From assembly GCA_024230295.1 (NCBI GenBank), contig JAAERN010000147.1, positions 62,001 through 126,000 on the forward strand: a DNA stretch of 64,000 nucleotides. Direction: 5' to 3'. The notes beneath the pieces were generated by a model. The model made no database searches. It was given only the letters and a program-made list of their open reading frames with translations, and was not told where the DNA came from. Positions 8,274-17,372 of the stretch are shown here, piece by piece (positions within the stretch are counted from its first letter, which is position 1; each line of letters begins with the position of its first letter). This DNA is from Planctomycetota bacterium. Lineage in GTDB: Bacteria; Planctomycetota; Phycisphaerae; Phycisphaerales; SM1A02. A program made the position numbers and the translations under genes.

Positions 8274-9065
8274 ATGTTTGTTCGATCCTTGTGCTCGCTG
8301 GCCCTGCTTGGGACGCTGACTTTGACTGGGACCGCTGTTGGTCAAGGCATGGCTGCGTCTGACGCGGCCCCTGTCGATCTTGATGTTCGATTGCGAGCAC
8401 TGGAGACGATGAACGGCGCCGCAAGCAGCAAACTGGCTGATGCCCTCGCTCATGAGAAGTCACTTCGTGGCTATGTTCAGCAGCAAGGGCTGGCAGCGGC
8501 GTGTGGCGAAGCTTCGTCAAACACTCAGCACGACATGGCATTGGGTTTCGACAAGGCGCTTGCGATCGCTATTCAACATGAGCAGGTGGCCCCGTCGGGT
8601 AGCAATACGAATGCGACCCCTGGCGAGATCAAGGCGTACACCGATCTCGCCAGTAGCACATGGGACAAACTTCAGTCTTCCATGGCGAACGTTGAGCATC
8701 TCAGCGACTGCTTGCACAAGCAGAAGAAGTTCAACGACTACCTCGGCTGGTCGGGCGATCAACAGAAGTCGCAGGCCGAAGCGATGAAGGCCCGCAATGC
8801 CGAGGTCTCCAAGAAGAACACTGAGCAGTTGAAAGAGACGGAGAAGAAGGAGGACGACGAGTACGCCGCCTTCAAGATCGCCCAGCAGAAGCAACACCAG
8901 GCCTTTTTGAATCAGTCATGGACGAAGTACAAGTTTGACCAGACCAATGACCTCAAGGCTTACAAGTACCGCACCCAATATGGACCAAACTCCTACTACA
9001 ACTCGTATGCCGGCAACATGTACGGTGGCGGTGGTGGTGGTGGCTACTACGGCGGCGGTTGGTGA
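8274..9065 (+). CDS. Exported coiled-coil protein with Gly/Tyr-rich C-terminus
   Basis: A 263-residue protein with a clear signal peptide (residues 1-24, cleavage near TAVGQG). A helical, Lys/Glu/Gln-rich middle includes a charged run around KKNTEQLKETEKKEDDEY and probably forms a coiled coil. The end is Tyr/Asn-rich with seven consecutive glycines (GGGGGGGYYGGGW). AGGAG lies nine bases before this ATG; the ATG two codons earlier is too close to it. A TATACT box about 70 bp upstream may be the -10. The glycine/tyrosine tail suggests a sticky surface or extracellular structural protein. No family recognised. Confidence 0.65.
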   Translation: MFVRSLCSLALLGTLTLTGTAVGQGMAASDAAPVDLDVRLRALETMNGAASSKLADALAHEKSLRGYVQQQGLAAACGEASSNTQHDMALGFDKALAIAIQHEQVAPSGSNTNATPGEIKAYTDLASSTWDKLQSSMANVEHLSDCLHKQKKFNDYLGWSGDQQKSQAEAMKARNAEVSKKNTEQLKETEKKEDDEYAAFKIAQQKQHQAFLNQSWTKYKFDQTNDLKAYKYRTQYGPNSYYNSYAGNMYGGGGGGGYYGGGW

Positions 9066-9077
9066 TCTAATCGCCGC

Positions 9078-9911
9078 TTAGCTCTGGCGGACTTTTGTCT
9101 GTTCCAACTCCGCGTAGGCGTTGTGTGAGTGGATCGACTCGAAGTTCTCGCTGTGAATCCGATACCAGTCGATTCGTGCTTCGGCGTCCAGACTATGGGC
9201 GAGATCGCGCACGATGTCTTCGACAAACTTCGGGTTCTCGAAGGCTTGTTCGGTCACTACTTTTTCATCGGGTCGTTTCAGCACGCTGTAGACCGGGCAG
9301 CTCGCCGATGCTTCAATGAGTTCGACGAGTTCTTCGATCCACACCATACGGTTCATGCGAATGTCGGCCGAGATGACGCACCGCTGGTTGTGCGCTCCAT
9401 ACTTGGAGATCTCCTTGGAGCACGGGCAGAGACTCGTCGCTGGAGCGGAGACGCCCAGTACAAACTCATCGCCTTGGCTCGATGAATCACACGTCATTCG
9501 GACGGCGTAATCCATAAGGCCAGGCCGTCCGGTAGCAGGCGCAAACTTCTTGATGAAGTAGGTGAATGCCATTTCGACATGTGCTCGCTCGGCGTCGAGT
9601 GCCTCTCGAATGCCGCGGCAGAGTTCGATGATTCGACTGGGCGACATGCCTTCCCGGTAGTCATTGAGCATTTCCAGAAAGCGGCTCATGTGTGTTCCCT
9701 TGCGGTCGTCTGCAAGAGATACATACATGTTGACCGTGGCATCAACAGATTCCTGATTGCCATCACGGGTGGTGACACTGATCGGATACCGAATCCCCTT
9801 CACGCCAACCCGATCGATAGCAACGCGTCGCTCGTCAGATCGGCCTTGGACGTCCGGGATAGATTCTGCGGTCACCTCGGTAGTCAATCTGTCTGTGGGA
9901 GTGGTCGTCAT
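9078..9911 (-). CDS. folE2: GTP cyclohydrolase FolE2 (type IB)
   Basis: Converts GTP to 7,8-dihydroneopterin triphosphate, the first step of folate (and queuosine) synthesis. The 277-residue protein has the signature blocks of the FolE2 family: IPDVQGRSDERR, VGVKGI, KGTHMSRF, TSLCPCSKEISKYGAHNQR with the metal-binding Cys, and SCPVYSVLKRPDEK. FolE2 differs in fold detail from FolE and works with several divalent metals, which helps bacteria under zinc limitation. It is cytoplasmic. The upstream lipoprotein gene is on the same strand 76 bp away, so co-transcription is possible but not evident. No canonical folE is in the window. Confidence 0.93.
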   Translation of the reverse strand: MTTTPTDRLTTEVTAESIPDVQGRSDERRVAIDRVGVKGIRYPISVTTRDGNQESVDATVNMYVSLADDRKGTHMSRFLEMLNDYREGMSPSRIIELCRGIREALDAERAHVEMAFTYFIKKFAPATGRPGLMDYAVRMTCDSSSQGDEFVLGVSAPATSLCPCSKEISKYGAHNQRCVISADIRMNRMVWIEELVELIEASASCPVYSVLKRPDEKVVTEQAFENPKFVEDIVRDLAHSLDAEARIDWYRIHSENFESIHSHNAYAELEQTKVRQS

Positions 9912-9987
9912 AGCGGAACCCTGTGTGCTGGGGAACTTCGCATTCTACCTGAACCATCCCAAGAAACCGCCGTGGAATCCGGCCAGA

Positions 9988-10401
9988 TCACCGAGGAGGA
10001 ATCGATGGTGGAAGCCAAGGGGCGTCATCCTGACCGTGGGAGACTATCGGTGATGCGGCCCTGAGAACGCGACCATCGGAATCGAACCAGACAGTCCATA
10101 CGCGGTTCGGCGGAGGCTGATCGGGCATTGCTGCCGTCGTGGCGAGTGTGCCGAGTGTGTCCCCCCAGTGCCACCGAACAGACCACGGCGATTCTGGGCG
10201 GTCATCAGCGGCGTGTAGGCGGGACGAGGGGGGGCCGAGCACGTCGATCACCTGTTCTTGGCTCATTCCGGGCGAGATTCCAGCGAAGGAGCCCTCTTGG
10301 GGCGATCGGCATCCGGCTGTCGAGACTGTGAGGGTCGTGAGGATCACAACGGCGAGCAGTGTTGACCGGGCTGACCGAATGGTTCTGGTTTCCGTGTTCA
10401 T
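9988..10401 (-). CDS. Small lipoprotein with SmpA/BamE-like fold
   Basis: A 137-residue lipoprotein. The N-terminus has a basic start, a hydrophobic core and a lipobox VSTAGC. The mature part has the BamE/SmpA-like motif GISPGMSQEQVIDVLGPP, then an aromatic strand pair (SVRWHWGD, NRVWTVWFDSDGRV). In many bacteria such domains help outer-membrane protein assembly or serve as general small lipoprotein scaffolds. A specific role is not shown here. The chosen ATG is three codons inside the longest frame. Confidence 0.7.
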   Translation of the reverse strand: MNTETRTIRSARSTLLAVVILTTLTVSTAGCRSPQEGSFAGISPGMSQEQVIDVLGPPSSRLHAADDRPESPWSVRWHWGDTLGTLATTAAMPDQPPPNRVWTVWFDSDGRVLRAASPIVSHGQDDAPWLPPSIPPR

Positions 10402-10514
10402 GAGGTACATCCAATATGACGGGCTTCAGCAAGGCGGGCCTTCACTAGGCCGATTTGATTCGTAGCGAGGTCCGGCCCGTGTGCCGAACCTCGATTCTGT
10501 AGGAGGCACTGTAC

Positions 10515-11069
10515 ATGTCGTGTGGCGGGCATCGAATGAAATTGATTATGGCGGGAACCAGTACTGTGGTTCTGTTTGTGGCGGCGGTTCTCTGGTTGAG
10601 CCCTTCATCGCTCCAAGCTGCTGGGGCCTCGTCAAAGGGCGTCACGCCGGTTGTATGCGGCATTCATCCTGAATATTCCGGAGCGTTGTTTCGCCAATCC
10701 CAAGATGGTGAGTGGAGGTTGAGCATCGGGCTCAAGTGGAGTTGCCCGGCCGATCAGACAAGCGTCGCGGCTGCGACGGGAATCGTTCGTCTGTGGTCTC
10801 AGCAGTGGGAGTATGAGATGCCCTGTCGCGTCAATGCTGTGTCTCCAGGCCAACCGCTCTTACAGAACATCGCCGTGGATTGGGAGGAACAGAATCCTGC
10901 TCTTGAGGCGCTGCGGGTCGCGGCACCAAGTGATGTTCGATCTGCGTTCATTCCCGATTGGGTCGAGTTTGCTGCGATGCCGGAATCAATGCAAGCAGAT
11001 CAACAGGCTGATGATGCTTCAAAATCGGGGTCAAGATACAACCATCGCGGCGGCGGATCGCTTCGCTGA
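10515..11069 (+). CDS. Exported protein of unknown function
   Basis: A 184-residue protein with an N-terminal signal or anchor segment (residues 9-36, cleavage possible after SSLQAAG). The mature part has two cysteines in strand-like contexts (PVVCGIHPEYS and LKWSCPADQ) and a third in YEMPCRV. The tail is polar and basic (SRYNHRGGG). AGGAGG sits eight bases before this ATG, which decides the start. It is divergent from the lipoprotein gene at 10401. No family recognised. Confidence 0.6.
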   Translation: MSCGGHRMKLIMAGTSTVVLFVAAVLWLSPSSLQAAGASSKGVTPVVCGIHPEYSGALFRQSQDGEWRLSIGLKWSCPADQTSVAAATGIVRLWSQQWEYEMPCRVNAVSPGQPLLQNIAVDWEEQNPALEALRVAAPSDVRSAFIPDWVEFAAMPESMQADQQADDASKSGSRYNHRGGGSLR

Positions 11070-11130
11070 GCAGCGGTGGTCTGTATCGCAATCGAGTAAC
11101 GCCAGCGTCTGAGGCGCCTCATCCGCCGAA

Positions 11131-12963
11131 TCACCGAGATTCGCGGCGGCTTGGGAATGGTTCGAAGCCGTGATGCGTTCTGAATGCGGTCGCAAGTTCC
11201 TGCCCAAGATAGAAATGAGCAATGCGGCGATCGACCTGCATGAAGTCGACGAGCATGAGCCCGTCGATGCAATTGGCAAACAATCGATCGACATTGAATC
11301 GAGCAAGCAATTTTGCGTTGAGTTTGAGGTACTGTCGAATGAGGACTGGCACGCCCTCCTGATCTGACTCAATATCTGCGACGAGTTCGTCGACCTGCTC
11401 AATGGTCTTGCAGCCAGAGAGGAGCGTGTCGGCTTTGTTCTGGACAGAATCCGGCGCGGCCCAAGGGGTTTTTGCCGAGACAACACCTTCATATCCGTCC
11501 GCCATTTCGGTCTGCTCTAGAAACCGGGTGATCATCGCCTTCGAGAGTTCGGAGTACTCGTTGCTCATGGTGACCACGCCGAAGCAGTGGCGGTAGCGTC
11601 GGTGCTGTGCTCCGAAGTTGGAAATGCCTCGCCACAGCAGCATGAGGGGCTTGAATTCACGCTGATACTCCGGCCGGATGAAGGACCGTCCAAGTTCAAT
11701 CACGTCGCCGAGCGGCGTGATCATGCGCTCGTCGTAATCGAACAGCGTTCGCGTGTAGAAACCATCGATTCCCTTGGCGGGAAGGATCTCATCGCTGAGT
11801 CCGAGGCGGTAGGCCCCGACGATTTCCTGGCTCCGCTCATTCCAGATGAAGAGGTGGCGGTAGGTCTGGTCGTACTCGTCTAGGTCGACTTCGTTCCCGC
11901 TTCCCTCGCCCACTGCCCGAAACGTGACCTCCCGAAGACGGCCGATTTCCTTGAGGATGAGCGGAATGTCGCACGCCTTCGCGATGTGCAGGCTCAGCTT
12001 GCCGCTCTTGAAGTAGTGATTGTCTTCCGGCAGCGCCGCGATTTCGGCGGCAAACAACTCGCCGCCAGGTGATGGCGTCGGCGTGGAGGGAGTCGGGGTT
12101 GGAGAGGGGGTTGGTTTCACGGCTTTGTCATGACGTTCAGCGAGCATATAGACCCGCTCACGAAGGTAGCCGATGGCCGCTTCTCGGTCTTTGATGTTAG
12201 CCACTGTTTCTGGTGGAATTGGTTTTCCAATGGCTGTTCGAATGCATGTACCGCTCATAGATCCGTAGCAGCGTGGAATCAGCGCCGTTCGCAGTCGGTC
12301 CGAAATGAGACCGGCCCACTGAAACAGACGACCGTTGTGGCCACCGAAATACATTGGGACGACGGTGGCCTTTGATCGTTTGGCGAGCATCACGATGCTT
12401 GGATTCCAAGGAGGGTCAACAATGTTCGGGCAATCTCGAGTTCGGTGGGAGACCGCTCCAGAGGGAAACGTGGCGAGGACATGTCCGTCGCGGAGCCACG
12501 CGAGCCCTTCGCGAAGGGGTCCGGCATTTGCTTGCTTTGCCGGGTCATCATCCATGATGCTGACACTGATGTGGCGAGGCTTGAGGTTCGGGAAGACTTC
12601 CAGCACTTCGTTGACGAACTGTTTGTAGTCGGTCCGAACTTTCCGTACGAGTAGTGCCTGCAAAAGCCCATCGGCCATACCGAAGGGGTGATTAGACACC
12701 ACGATGACCGGGCCGCTCGTGGGGATATTCGCGAGGTCTTCATCGCTGACTTGCCACGAGATGCCAACTGCATTGAGACAGCCCTGTTCGAGTTCCCCGT
12801 CTGCTTCACGAGCGACGCCTCCGCCGTACGAACGGTCGGCCCACTTTAGCTTGGTGAACCACCGGATGAGGGGCCAGACCAATTTGAAGAGGATGCGCTT
12901 TACCGGTCCGAGTTGGGGCTCAGGCAGGTACATGTTCGGCATCAGGCTTCGGCGGTCGGTCAT
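11131..12963 (-). CDS. olsF: OlsF-like bifunctional ornithine-lipid synthase (acyltransferase + GNAT fusion)
   Basis: A 610-residue fusion. The N-terminal half is a PlsC/hemolysin-type acyltransferase: VVSNHPFGMADG holds the catalytic His and Asp, with ATFPSGAVS and VPMYFGGHNGR behind. A Pro-Thr-Ser linker (KPTPSPTPTPSTPTPSPG) joins it to a GNAT-type hemolysin/OlsB domain (HLFIWNERSQEIVGAYRLG, ELGRSFIRPEYQREFKPLML). OlsF of Serratia makes ornithine lipids with this domain pair: the C-terminal part makes lyso-ornithine lipid and the N-terminal part adds the second acyl chain. Phosphorus-free membrane lipids are the likely product, at the inner membrane. The start is uncertain (ATG 12963, 12942 or 12933; no Shine-Dalgarno). 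Confidence 0.78.
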   Translation of the reverse strand: MTDRRSLMPNMYLPEPQLGPVKRILFKLVWPLIRWFTKLKWADRSYGGGVAREADGELEQGCLNAVGISWQVSDEDLANIPTSGPVIVVSNHPFGMADGLLQALLVRKVRTDYKQFVNEVLEVFPNLKPRHISVSIMDDDPAKQANAGPLREGLAWLRDGHVLATFPSGAVSHRTRDCPNIVDPPWNPSIVMLAKRSKATVVPMYFGGHNGRLFQWAGLISDRLRTALIPRCYGSMSGTCIRTAIGKPIPPETVANIKDREAAIGYLRERVYMLAERHDKAVKPTPSPTPTPSTPTPSPGGELFAAEIAALPEDNHYFKSGKLSLHIAKACDIPLILKEIGRLREVTFRAVGEGSGNEVDLDEYDQTYRHLFIWNERSQEIVGAYRLGLSDEILPAKGIDGFYTRTLFDYDERMITPLGDVIELGRSFIRPEYQREFKPLMLLWRGISNFGAQHRRYRHCFGVVTMSNEYSELSKAMITRFLEQTEMADGYEGVVSAKTPWAAPDSVQNKADTLLSGCKTIEQVDELVADIESDQEGVPVLIRQYLKLNAKLLARFNVDRLFANCIDGLMLVDFMQVDRRIAHFYLGQELATAFRTHHGFEPFPSRRESR

Positions 12964-13056
12964 AGGGTGCGTTGAGTTCGGCGAAATGACATTGTGACAG
13001 GGTTTGCCCGCATTCGTAGTGCGGAGCTGGGAACTGGTTGGTATCTTCCCCATCCC

Positions 13057-13185
13057 ATGTTTATGACCCTGCTTGTCAACATTCTCTGGATGCTCTTCAT
13101 GCTCCTCTTTGGCGTGCTGTGCTTTAGCAACAGCCGAAGTTACCGCGCAACGCTTGAGCAGATCGACATCCCGGACGCAGAGTAG
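13057..13185 (+). CDS. Possible 42-residue single-span membrane protein
   Basis: Starts MFMTLLVNILWMLFM, giving one hydrophobic helix of about 22 residues, then a short polar tail ending DIPDAE. It is divergent from the olsF-like gene and ends 21 bp before the convergent DUF669-like gene. No Shine-Dalgarno is visible. The clean helix-plus-tail layout is the only support; it may be chance. Confidence 0.35.
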   Translation: MFMTLLVNILWMLFMLLFGVLCFSNSRSYRATLEQIDIPDAE

Positions 13186-13206
13186 ATTTCATCGATCAAC
13201 GATCGA

Positions 13207-13674
13207 TCAGAAGGGAATCTGCTCGTCGGTGACCGGTGCGGGCTGTGAGTTTGCCTCCGACGGCATAGTTTCGATCCCGGCGGCTGGTTTCGGAGAAGAC
13301 TGCCCATCGAGATACTCGGCCACGCTATTGCGATCGCTGAAGCCATCCCGACCTTCTTCGACGGTGATCTTGGCTCGGCTCTTCCGTCCAACACACTCTT
13401 CGGCAGTCAGCCGCCCGCCCTGGAATTGCGATTCCAGTCCAGTTGCGTCACAGAACATCTTGATCTTGAAGACGGCTGCTGTAGTCGAGACGAGATAGTC
13501 CCATACTCGGGCGTCGTATCCATCTGGATGCTTCGCCAGAAGCGTCAGAGCGATCATTTGGTTGCCCTTCTGACTCGTTCGCTCTTCAGCTTCAATGACC
13601 TCGATGTCGTATTCGCCCGCTGGAAGTAGGTCAAAGCCACTTTTTGGGGCGCCGTCGCTGGGGTTGAATTCCAT
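13207..13674 (-). CDS. DUF669-like protein with SSB-type acidic C-terminal tip
   Basis: A 155-residue protein resembling DUF669, a family found in phages and bacteria and thought to bind single-stranded DNA. Visible blocks are LLPAGEYDIEVIEAEER near the N-terminus, KGNQMIALTL, RVWDYLV and RSRAK-type beta strands suggesting an OB fold, then a disordered Ser/Pro/Glu linker. It ends in DEQIPF, close to the DDDIPF tip by which SSB recruits repair and replication proteins. The start at 13674 (MEFNPSDGAPKSGF) fits the domain. It is not embedded in phage genes here. Role inferred, not shown. Confidence 0.6.
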   Translation of the reverse strand: MEFNPSDGAPKSGFDLLPAGEYDIEVIEAEERTSQKGNQMIALTLLAKHPDGYDARVWDYLVSTTAAVFKIKMFCDATGLESQFQGGRLTAEECVGRKSRAKITVEEGRDGFSDRNSVAEYLDGQSSPKPAAGIETMPSEANSQPAPVTDEQIPF

Positions 13675-13793
13675 GGCCGCGATAGTACCACTGCGGAGAT
13701 TGAATGGCCTCAATTGCTGCCAAAGAGCAGCGTTTCTCTAGCAACTTCTTGCGTCTTGCCTCAGATTGGGGTCTACTGACGGGTCCGGTCCCG

Positions 13794-16145
13794 ATGATCC
13801 ACATGCTCACCCAAGCCGTCAGCCTGATTGCCGCTGCGTTTGCCATTGGCGGCGAGGAGTTGCCGTTCGCGCCGATTCGTCAGGGCGTCGAGCCGATGGC
13901 CCAGCGAATCATCCACGAGGATTGCCGCTTGCTCATCATTGGCGATTCCAACAGCGTCAAGGAGAGCCAGCCGCGGATGCTCGGAGGGTTGATGCGGACT
14001 TGGAACCCAGACCAATGGGTCGGAAGGGTTGCTCCCGGCACGGTGTCTGTGAATGAAGGTGTCAAGATCCTGTCCAATTCGACTGGCGTTGATGTGACCC
14101 CCCGGAAGATCTTTGATACGCAGACGAGTGATCCTGTAATCTGGAGTAATGGGCAGGATGGGTTTATACCAACCTACGGCATGGACTACGTCACGGATGG
14201 CACGGGTTTGCAGTACTGGTCCGAGTACGTGGTTGCTCGTCTGACGCGGCTTGACGAATACATTGGCGGCGATTGGGCGGTTGGAGCGCCCATGAAGGCT
14301 CGGCTGATCTATGCCCACGATGATGAAGGAATTCAGAGACTGCGATATCACGCGCGACGTGGAGGGGAGGAAGGTCCGTTTACCGAGTTCTGGCCATTTG
14401 ATCCCGATGCGGAACGACCTTGGATTGATTGGGTAGAGGTCGATGTTCCGGATGGTTCGGGTGAAGTGTCGGCGGTCGTCCAACCGCCGCAAGGCTGGCT
14501 TTCAGAAGGCAACGGCGGGCCATACCCGTGTCCGCAAAACTGCGAACCTGACAAGCGGTTCTTCTACGTTACGCAAGTGCTGTGGCGAACGGATGTGCCG
14601 GGTTTGCAGATAGACGCAGTGGCCGAGGGAGGCTTTACCGCCGAAGATCATCTTGCTTCGAGCGGCCACTGCGACCAGCAGGCGATCGAGGATTATCTTG
14701 CGGCGACAAGAGAACCCAATCTCTTCATGATCTTACTTGGGCAGAACATGAGTACGTCGGAGCATGAGAGTGTGCTCGTGAATTACAAGGCCCATATTCT
14801 CGGCATTGTGGATCGATACCGGAGTGCTGCACTGGCGGTTGACCCCGCGGCCGATCCGATGTTTTTGCTCGTATCTCCATGGCAGACTGGATCAATTGAC
14901 AGGTTCTTCGAAGCAGCGCAGGCCATGTATGAGATTGCCGAGTCGCGGGAAGACGTGGGATTCATCAACCTCATGGCCTTGGGTGGACACTACGAAATGA
15001 ATCGCGGAATCTACCTGCAGGTGAACGGCGTTCACTTCGATACCGACGCGGGGGCCGATTACTTCTGTGGTTTGATCTGGGAGCAAATTGTGCGTGCGGC
15101 GGCCGGGAAGGTGGATCAGGCGGTTCCTGGAGATGTTGATGTACTCGCAGACGCCGCACTTGATGTCGATGACGCCGCTATTCGTCTGATGCAGGGCGTG
15201 CACGATGGCCGGGTCGAGATTGCCACGAGCGGATTGACGATGACTGGGTGGGACCCCGAGTATTCGTTCCTCAACCTCTCGTCATACCCTGAAGGCGCGG
15301 TGCAGTGCCTGCCCGGTAGTGAGGTCGAGTTTGAGCGGATTGGAATTATTGGCGGGGATGGTCAAGAAGGATCAGATGGGCTGCGGCGTGGCGGTTGCCT
15401 GGTCGCAGAGCAGGCGAGTGTGACATTGAGCGAATGCCACCTGACTGGTGGGTCGGCAGATTTTGGTGGGTTGGTGTCGGTCTCCGGTGGCGATCTGACC
15501 ATGCGAGACACGAAGCTGTCTGGCGGAACAGCGACGCAGTTTGGCGGAATTGTGTACGCCCAGGACGCGGACATCACATGTGAAAACGCCTATTTCGTTG
15601 ACGGCGCGGCCCAAATGGGCGGTGGCGTGTACTTCGATGATTGCGAGGCGGTCTTTGAGGTTAGCGAGATGGCGGATTGCATTTCGGAAGAGGACGGCGG
15701 CGGAGCCTTCATTGCAGACGGTTCGCTGGAGATGGTCAGTACGCGCATCCGTCGTTGTGAGGCCACCCTCGGCGGCGGCCTTGCAAACGCCGGGGGATTT
15801 GTGGTCGTTGAAAGTGGTTGGATTTACTCGAACGACGCGGTCTCGGGGGGCGGCATCTTGAATGATGGAGGCAGTCTCTTTGTGTCCTCCAGCACGCTGT
15901 GCGGCAACGAACCGGACAATATCGTGGGGGCATGGTCGGATCTCGGCGGCTCCATCATTGAGTTGACGTGTGGGTGCCCCGCCGATCTCAACGGTTCCGG
16001 ATATGTCGATGTCATAGACCTGTTGGTTGTTATAGATGGGTGGGGGCCATGTGTTCCAGGATGTCTTGGCGATCTCAACGGCGATGACATCGTGGGCACC
16101 GACGACATCCTCGATGTTATTTCAAGTTGGGGCGAGTGTTTGTAG
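13794..16145 (+). CDS. Exported SGNH-hydrolase-like protein with beta-helix and dockerin-like tail
   Basis: About 783 residues in four parts. A signal peptide (MIHMLTQAVSLIAAAFAIGG) is followed by an SGNH/GDSL-like domain with RLLIIGDSNSVKES as block I. An Asn block (LGQN) and a late His (NGVHFDTDAG) complete the likely catalytic set. Residues 500 to 720 are glycine-rich beta-helix repeats (GGLVSVSGG, GGGVYFDD, GGGAFIADG, GGGLANAGG). The end is a two-repeat dockerin-like module closing WGECL. Likely a surface-acting esterase or carbohydrate deacylase. An in-frame ATG at 13704 has GGAG at five bases but would put 30 residues before the signal peptide. Confidence 0.7.
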   Translation: MIHMLTQAVSLIAAAFAIGGEELPFAPIRQGVEPMAQRIIHEDCRLLIIGDSNSVKESQPRMLGGLMRTWNPDQWVGRVAPGTVSVNEGVKILSNSTGVDVTPRKIFDTQTSDPVIWSNGQDGFIPTYGMDYVTDGTGLQYWSEYVVARLTRLDEYIGGDWAVGAPMKARLIYAHDDEGIQRLRYHARRGGEEGPFTEFWPFDPDAERPWIDWVEVDVPDGSGEVSAVVQPPQGWLSEGNGGPYPCPQNCEPDKRFFYVTQVLWRTDVPGLQIDAVAEGGFTAEDHLASSGHCDQQAIEDYLAATREPNLFMILLGQNMSTSEHESVLVNYKAHILGIVDRYRSAALAVDPAADPMFLLVSPWQTGSIDRFFEAAQAMYEIAESREDVGFINLMALGGHYEMNRGIYLQVNGVHFDTDAGADYFCGLIWEQIVRAAAGKVDQAVPGDVDVLADAALDVDDAAIRLMQGVHDGRVEIATSGLTMTGWDPEYSFLNLSSYPEGAVQCLPGSEVEFERIGIIGGDGQEGSDGLRRGGCLVAEQASVTLSECHLTGGSADFGGLVSVSGGDLTMRDTKLSGGTATQFGGIVYAQDADITCENAYFVDGAAQMGGGVYFDDCEAVFEVSEMADCISEEDGGGAFIADGSLEMVSTRIRRCEATLGGGLANAGGFVVVESGWIYSNDAVSGGGILNDGGSLFVSSSTLCGNEPDNIVGAWSDLGGSIIELTCGCPADLNGSGYVDVIDLLVVIDGWGPCVPGCLGDLNGDDIVGTDDILDVISSWGECL

Positions 16146-16214
16146 GGTTCAAGGCAAGGGTGTCCCACCCAGAGCTACCGTTGTCCCGCGGATTGGCTGC
16201 TATTCTTCGCAGTC

Positions 16215-17372
16215 ATGCGAATCGTTGAATACCTCCATCGAATCGATTTTGTCTACGGCGGTCCGCCGCGAGCGGTTGTTGATCTATGCAGAATTCTGCA
16301 CCGCCGCGGGCATGACGTCACCGTTGCAACAACAGTGACCAAGGACGTGCCTGCTGGCTGGATCGACGGCAGCGAGGGCGGTCCCAAAGTTCTTCAGGTA
16401 CCACCACCGTCGCTGCCCGGCCGGTTGTACATGCCAGGGCAACTCAATGAGTTGAGAGACGCGATTGCTTCTGCGGATGTGTTGCAACTTCATGGCGTGT
16501 GGGAGCGGGCCAATATTCAGATTTCAAGATTGGCGAGGAAGGCGGGCGTGCCGTATGTCGTGACGCTCCGGGGCATGCTTGACGATTGGAACATGACGCA
16601 AAAGGGTTTCAAGAAACGCATGTACCTGAACATGGGTGGTCGGAAGGTTCTCGAGGGAGCCGCCTATGTCCAGTGCACCGCTGAGGGCGAGCGTGCGCAG
16701 TCACACAAGTGGTTTCCAAAGGGGCATCCGCGGGTCATCCCAAACCTCATGGATCTGACGGACTTCGAAACGCTTCGTGGCCGCGGCCCAGCCGAGGCCC
16801 GATGGCCCAATCTTCGGGAGCCCGGCCCACACCTGCTCTTTCTCAGCCGACTGCATGTCAAGAAGGGGATCGAACACCTTCTTCGAGCGATGCCTCGACT
16901 TGTTGAAGCAAACAGTGATCTGCAACTTTTCCTTGCCGGTCCGGGTGAACCCGACTATGTCGACTCGCTCAAGGCGTTGGCGAAGTCGGTTGGCGTCGCG
17001 GACCGCACTCATTTCACCGGCCACATTGGTGGCGACGAGAAGTGGTCACTGTATGAGGCATGCGATCTCTTTGTGCTTCCGAGCAGCCAGGAGAACTTCG
17101 GCTTTGTTCAGTTCGAGGCGTTGGCCTGCGGCACACCGGTGATGACTACGAAACTGGTCGATACGTGGCGAGAGATCGTGGAGAGCGGCGGAGGTATCGC
17201 GGTCGAGCAATCGGCAGATGCCATTGTTGAAGGAATCGCGCCGCTGTTGTCTGACCGAGATCGTCTGGCGGACATGGGGCGAGCTGGCCGCGAATGGGTG
17301 TTCGACAAGATGTCGGTTGACCACATTGCCGGGCAGATTGAGGCGATGTTCGCCGATGCCGCGGCCGGCTGA
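16215..17372 (+). CDS. Glycosyltransferase family 4
   Basis: A 385-residue GT-B enzyme. The N-terminal domain starts MRIVEYLHRIDFVYGGPPRAV, typical of GT4 acceptor domains. The C-terminal donor-binding half has LLFLSRLHVKKGIEHLL, LAGPGEPDY, FTGHIGGDEKW, and the E-x7-E-like motif SSQENFGFVQFEALACGTPV that contacts the nucleotide sugar. Such enzymes build surface polysaccharides or glycolipids at the inner face of the membrane. The stop overlaps the next transporter by 17 bp, so the two are co-transcribed. Sugar donor not predictable. Confidence 0.88.
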   Translation: MRIVEYLHRIDFVYGGPPRAVVDLCRILHRRGHDVTVATTVTKDVPAGWIDGSEGGPKVLQVPPPSLPGRLYMPGQLNELRDAIASADVLQLHGVWERANIQISRLARKAGVPYVVTLRGMLDDWNMTQKGFKKRMYLNMGGRKVLEGAAYVQCTAEGERAQSHKWFPKGHPRVIPNLMDLTDFETLRGRGPAEARWPNLREPGPHLLFLSRLHVKKGIEHLLRAMPRLVEANSDLQLFLAGPGEPDYVDSLKALAKSVGVADRTHFTGHIGGDEKWSLYEACDLFVLPSSQENFGFVQFEALACGTPVMTTKLVDTWREIVESGGGIAVEQSADAIVEGIAPLLSDRDRLADMGRAGREWVFDKMSVDHIAGQIEAMFADAAAG

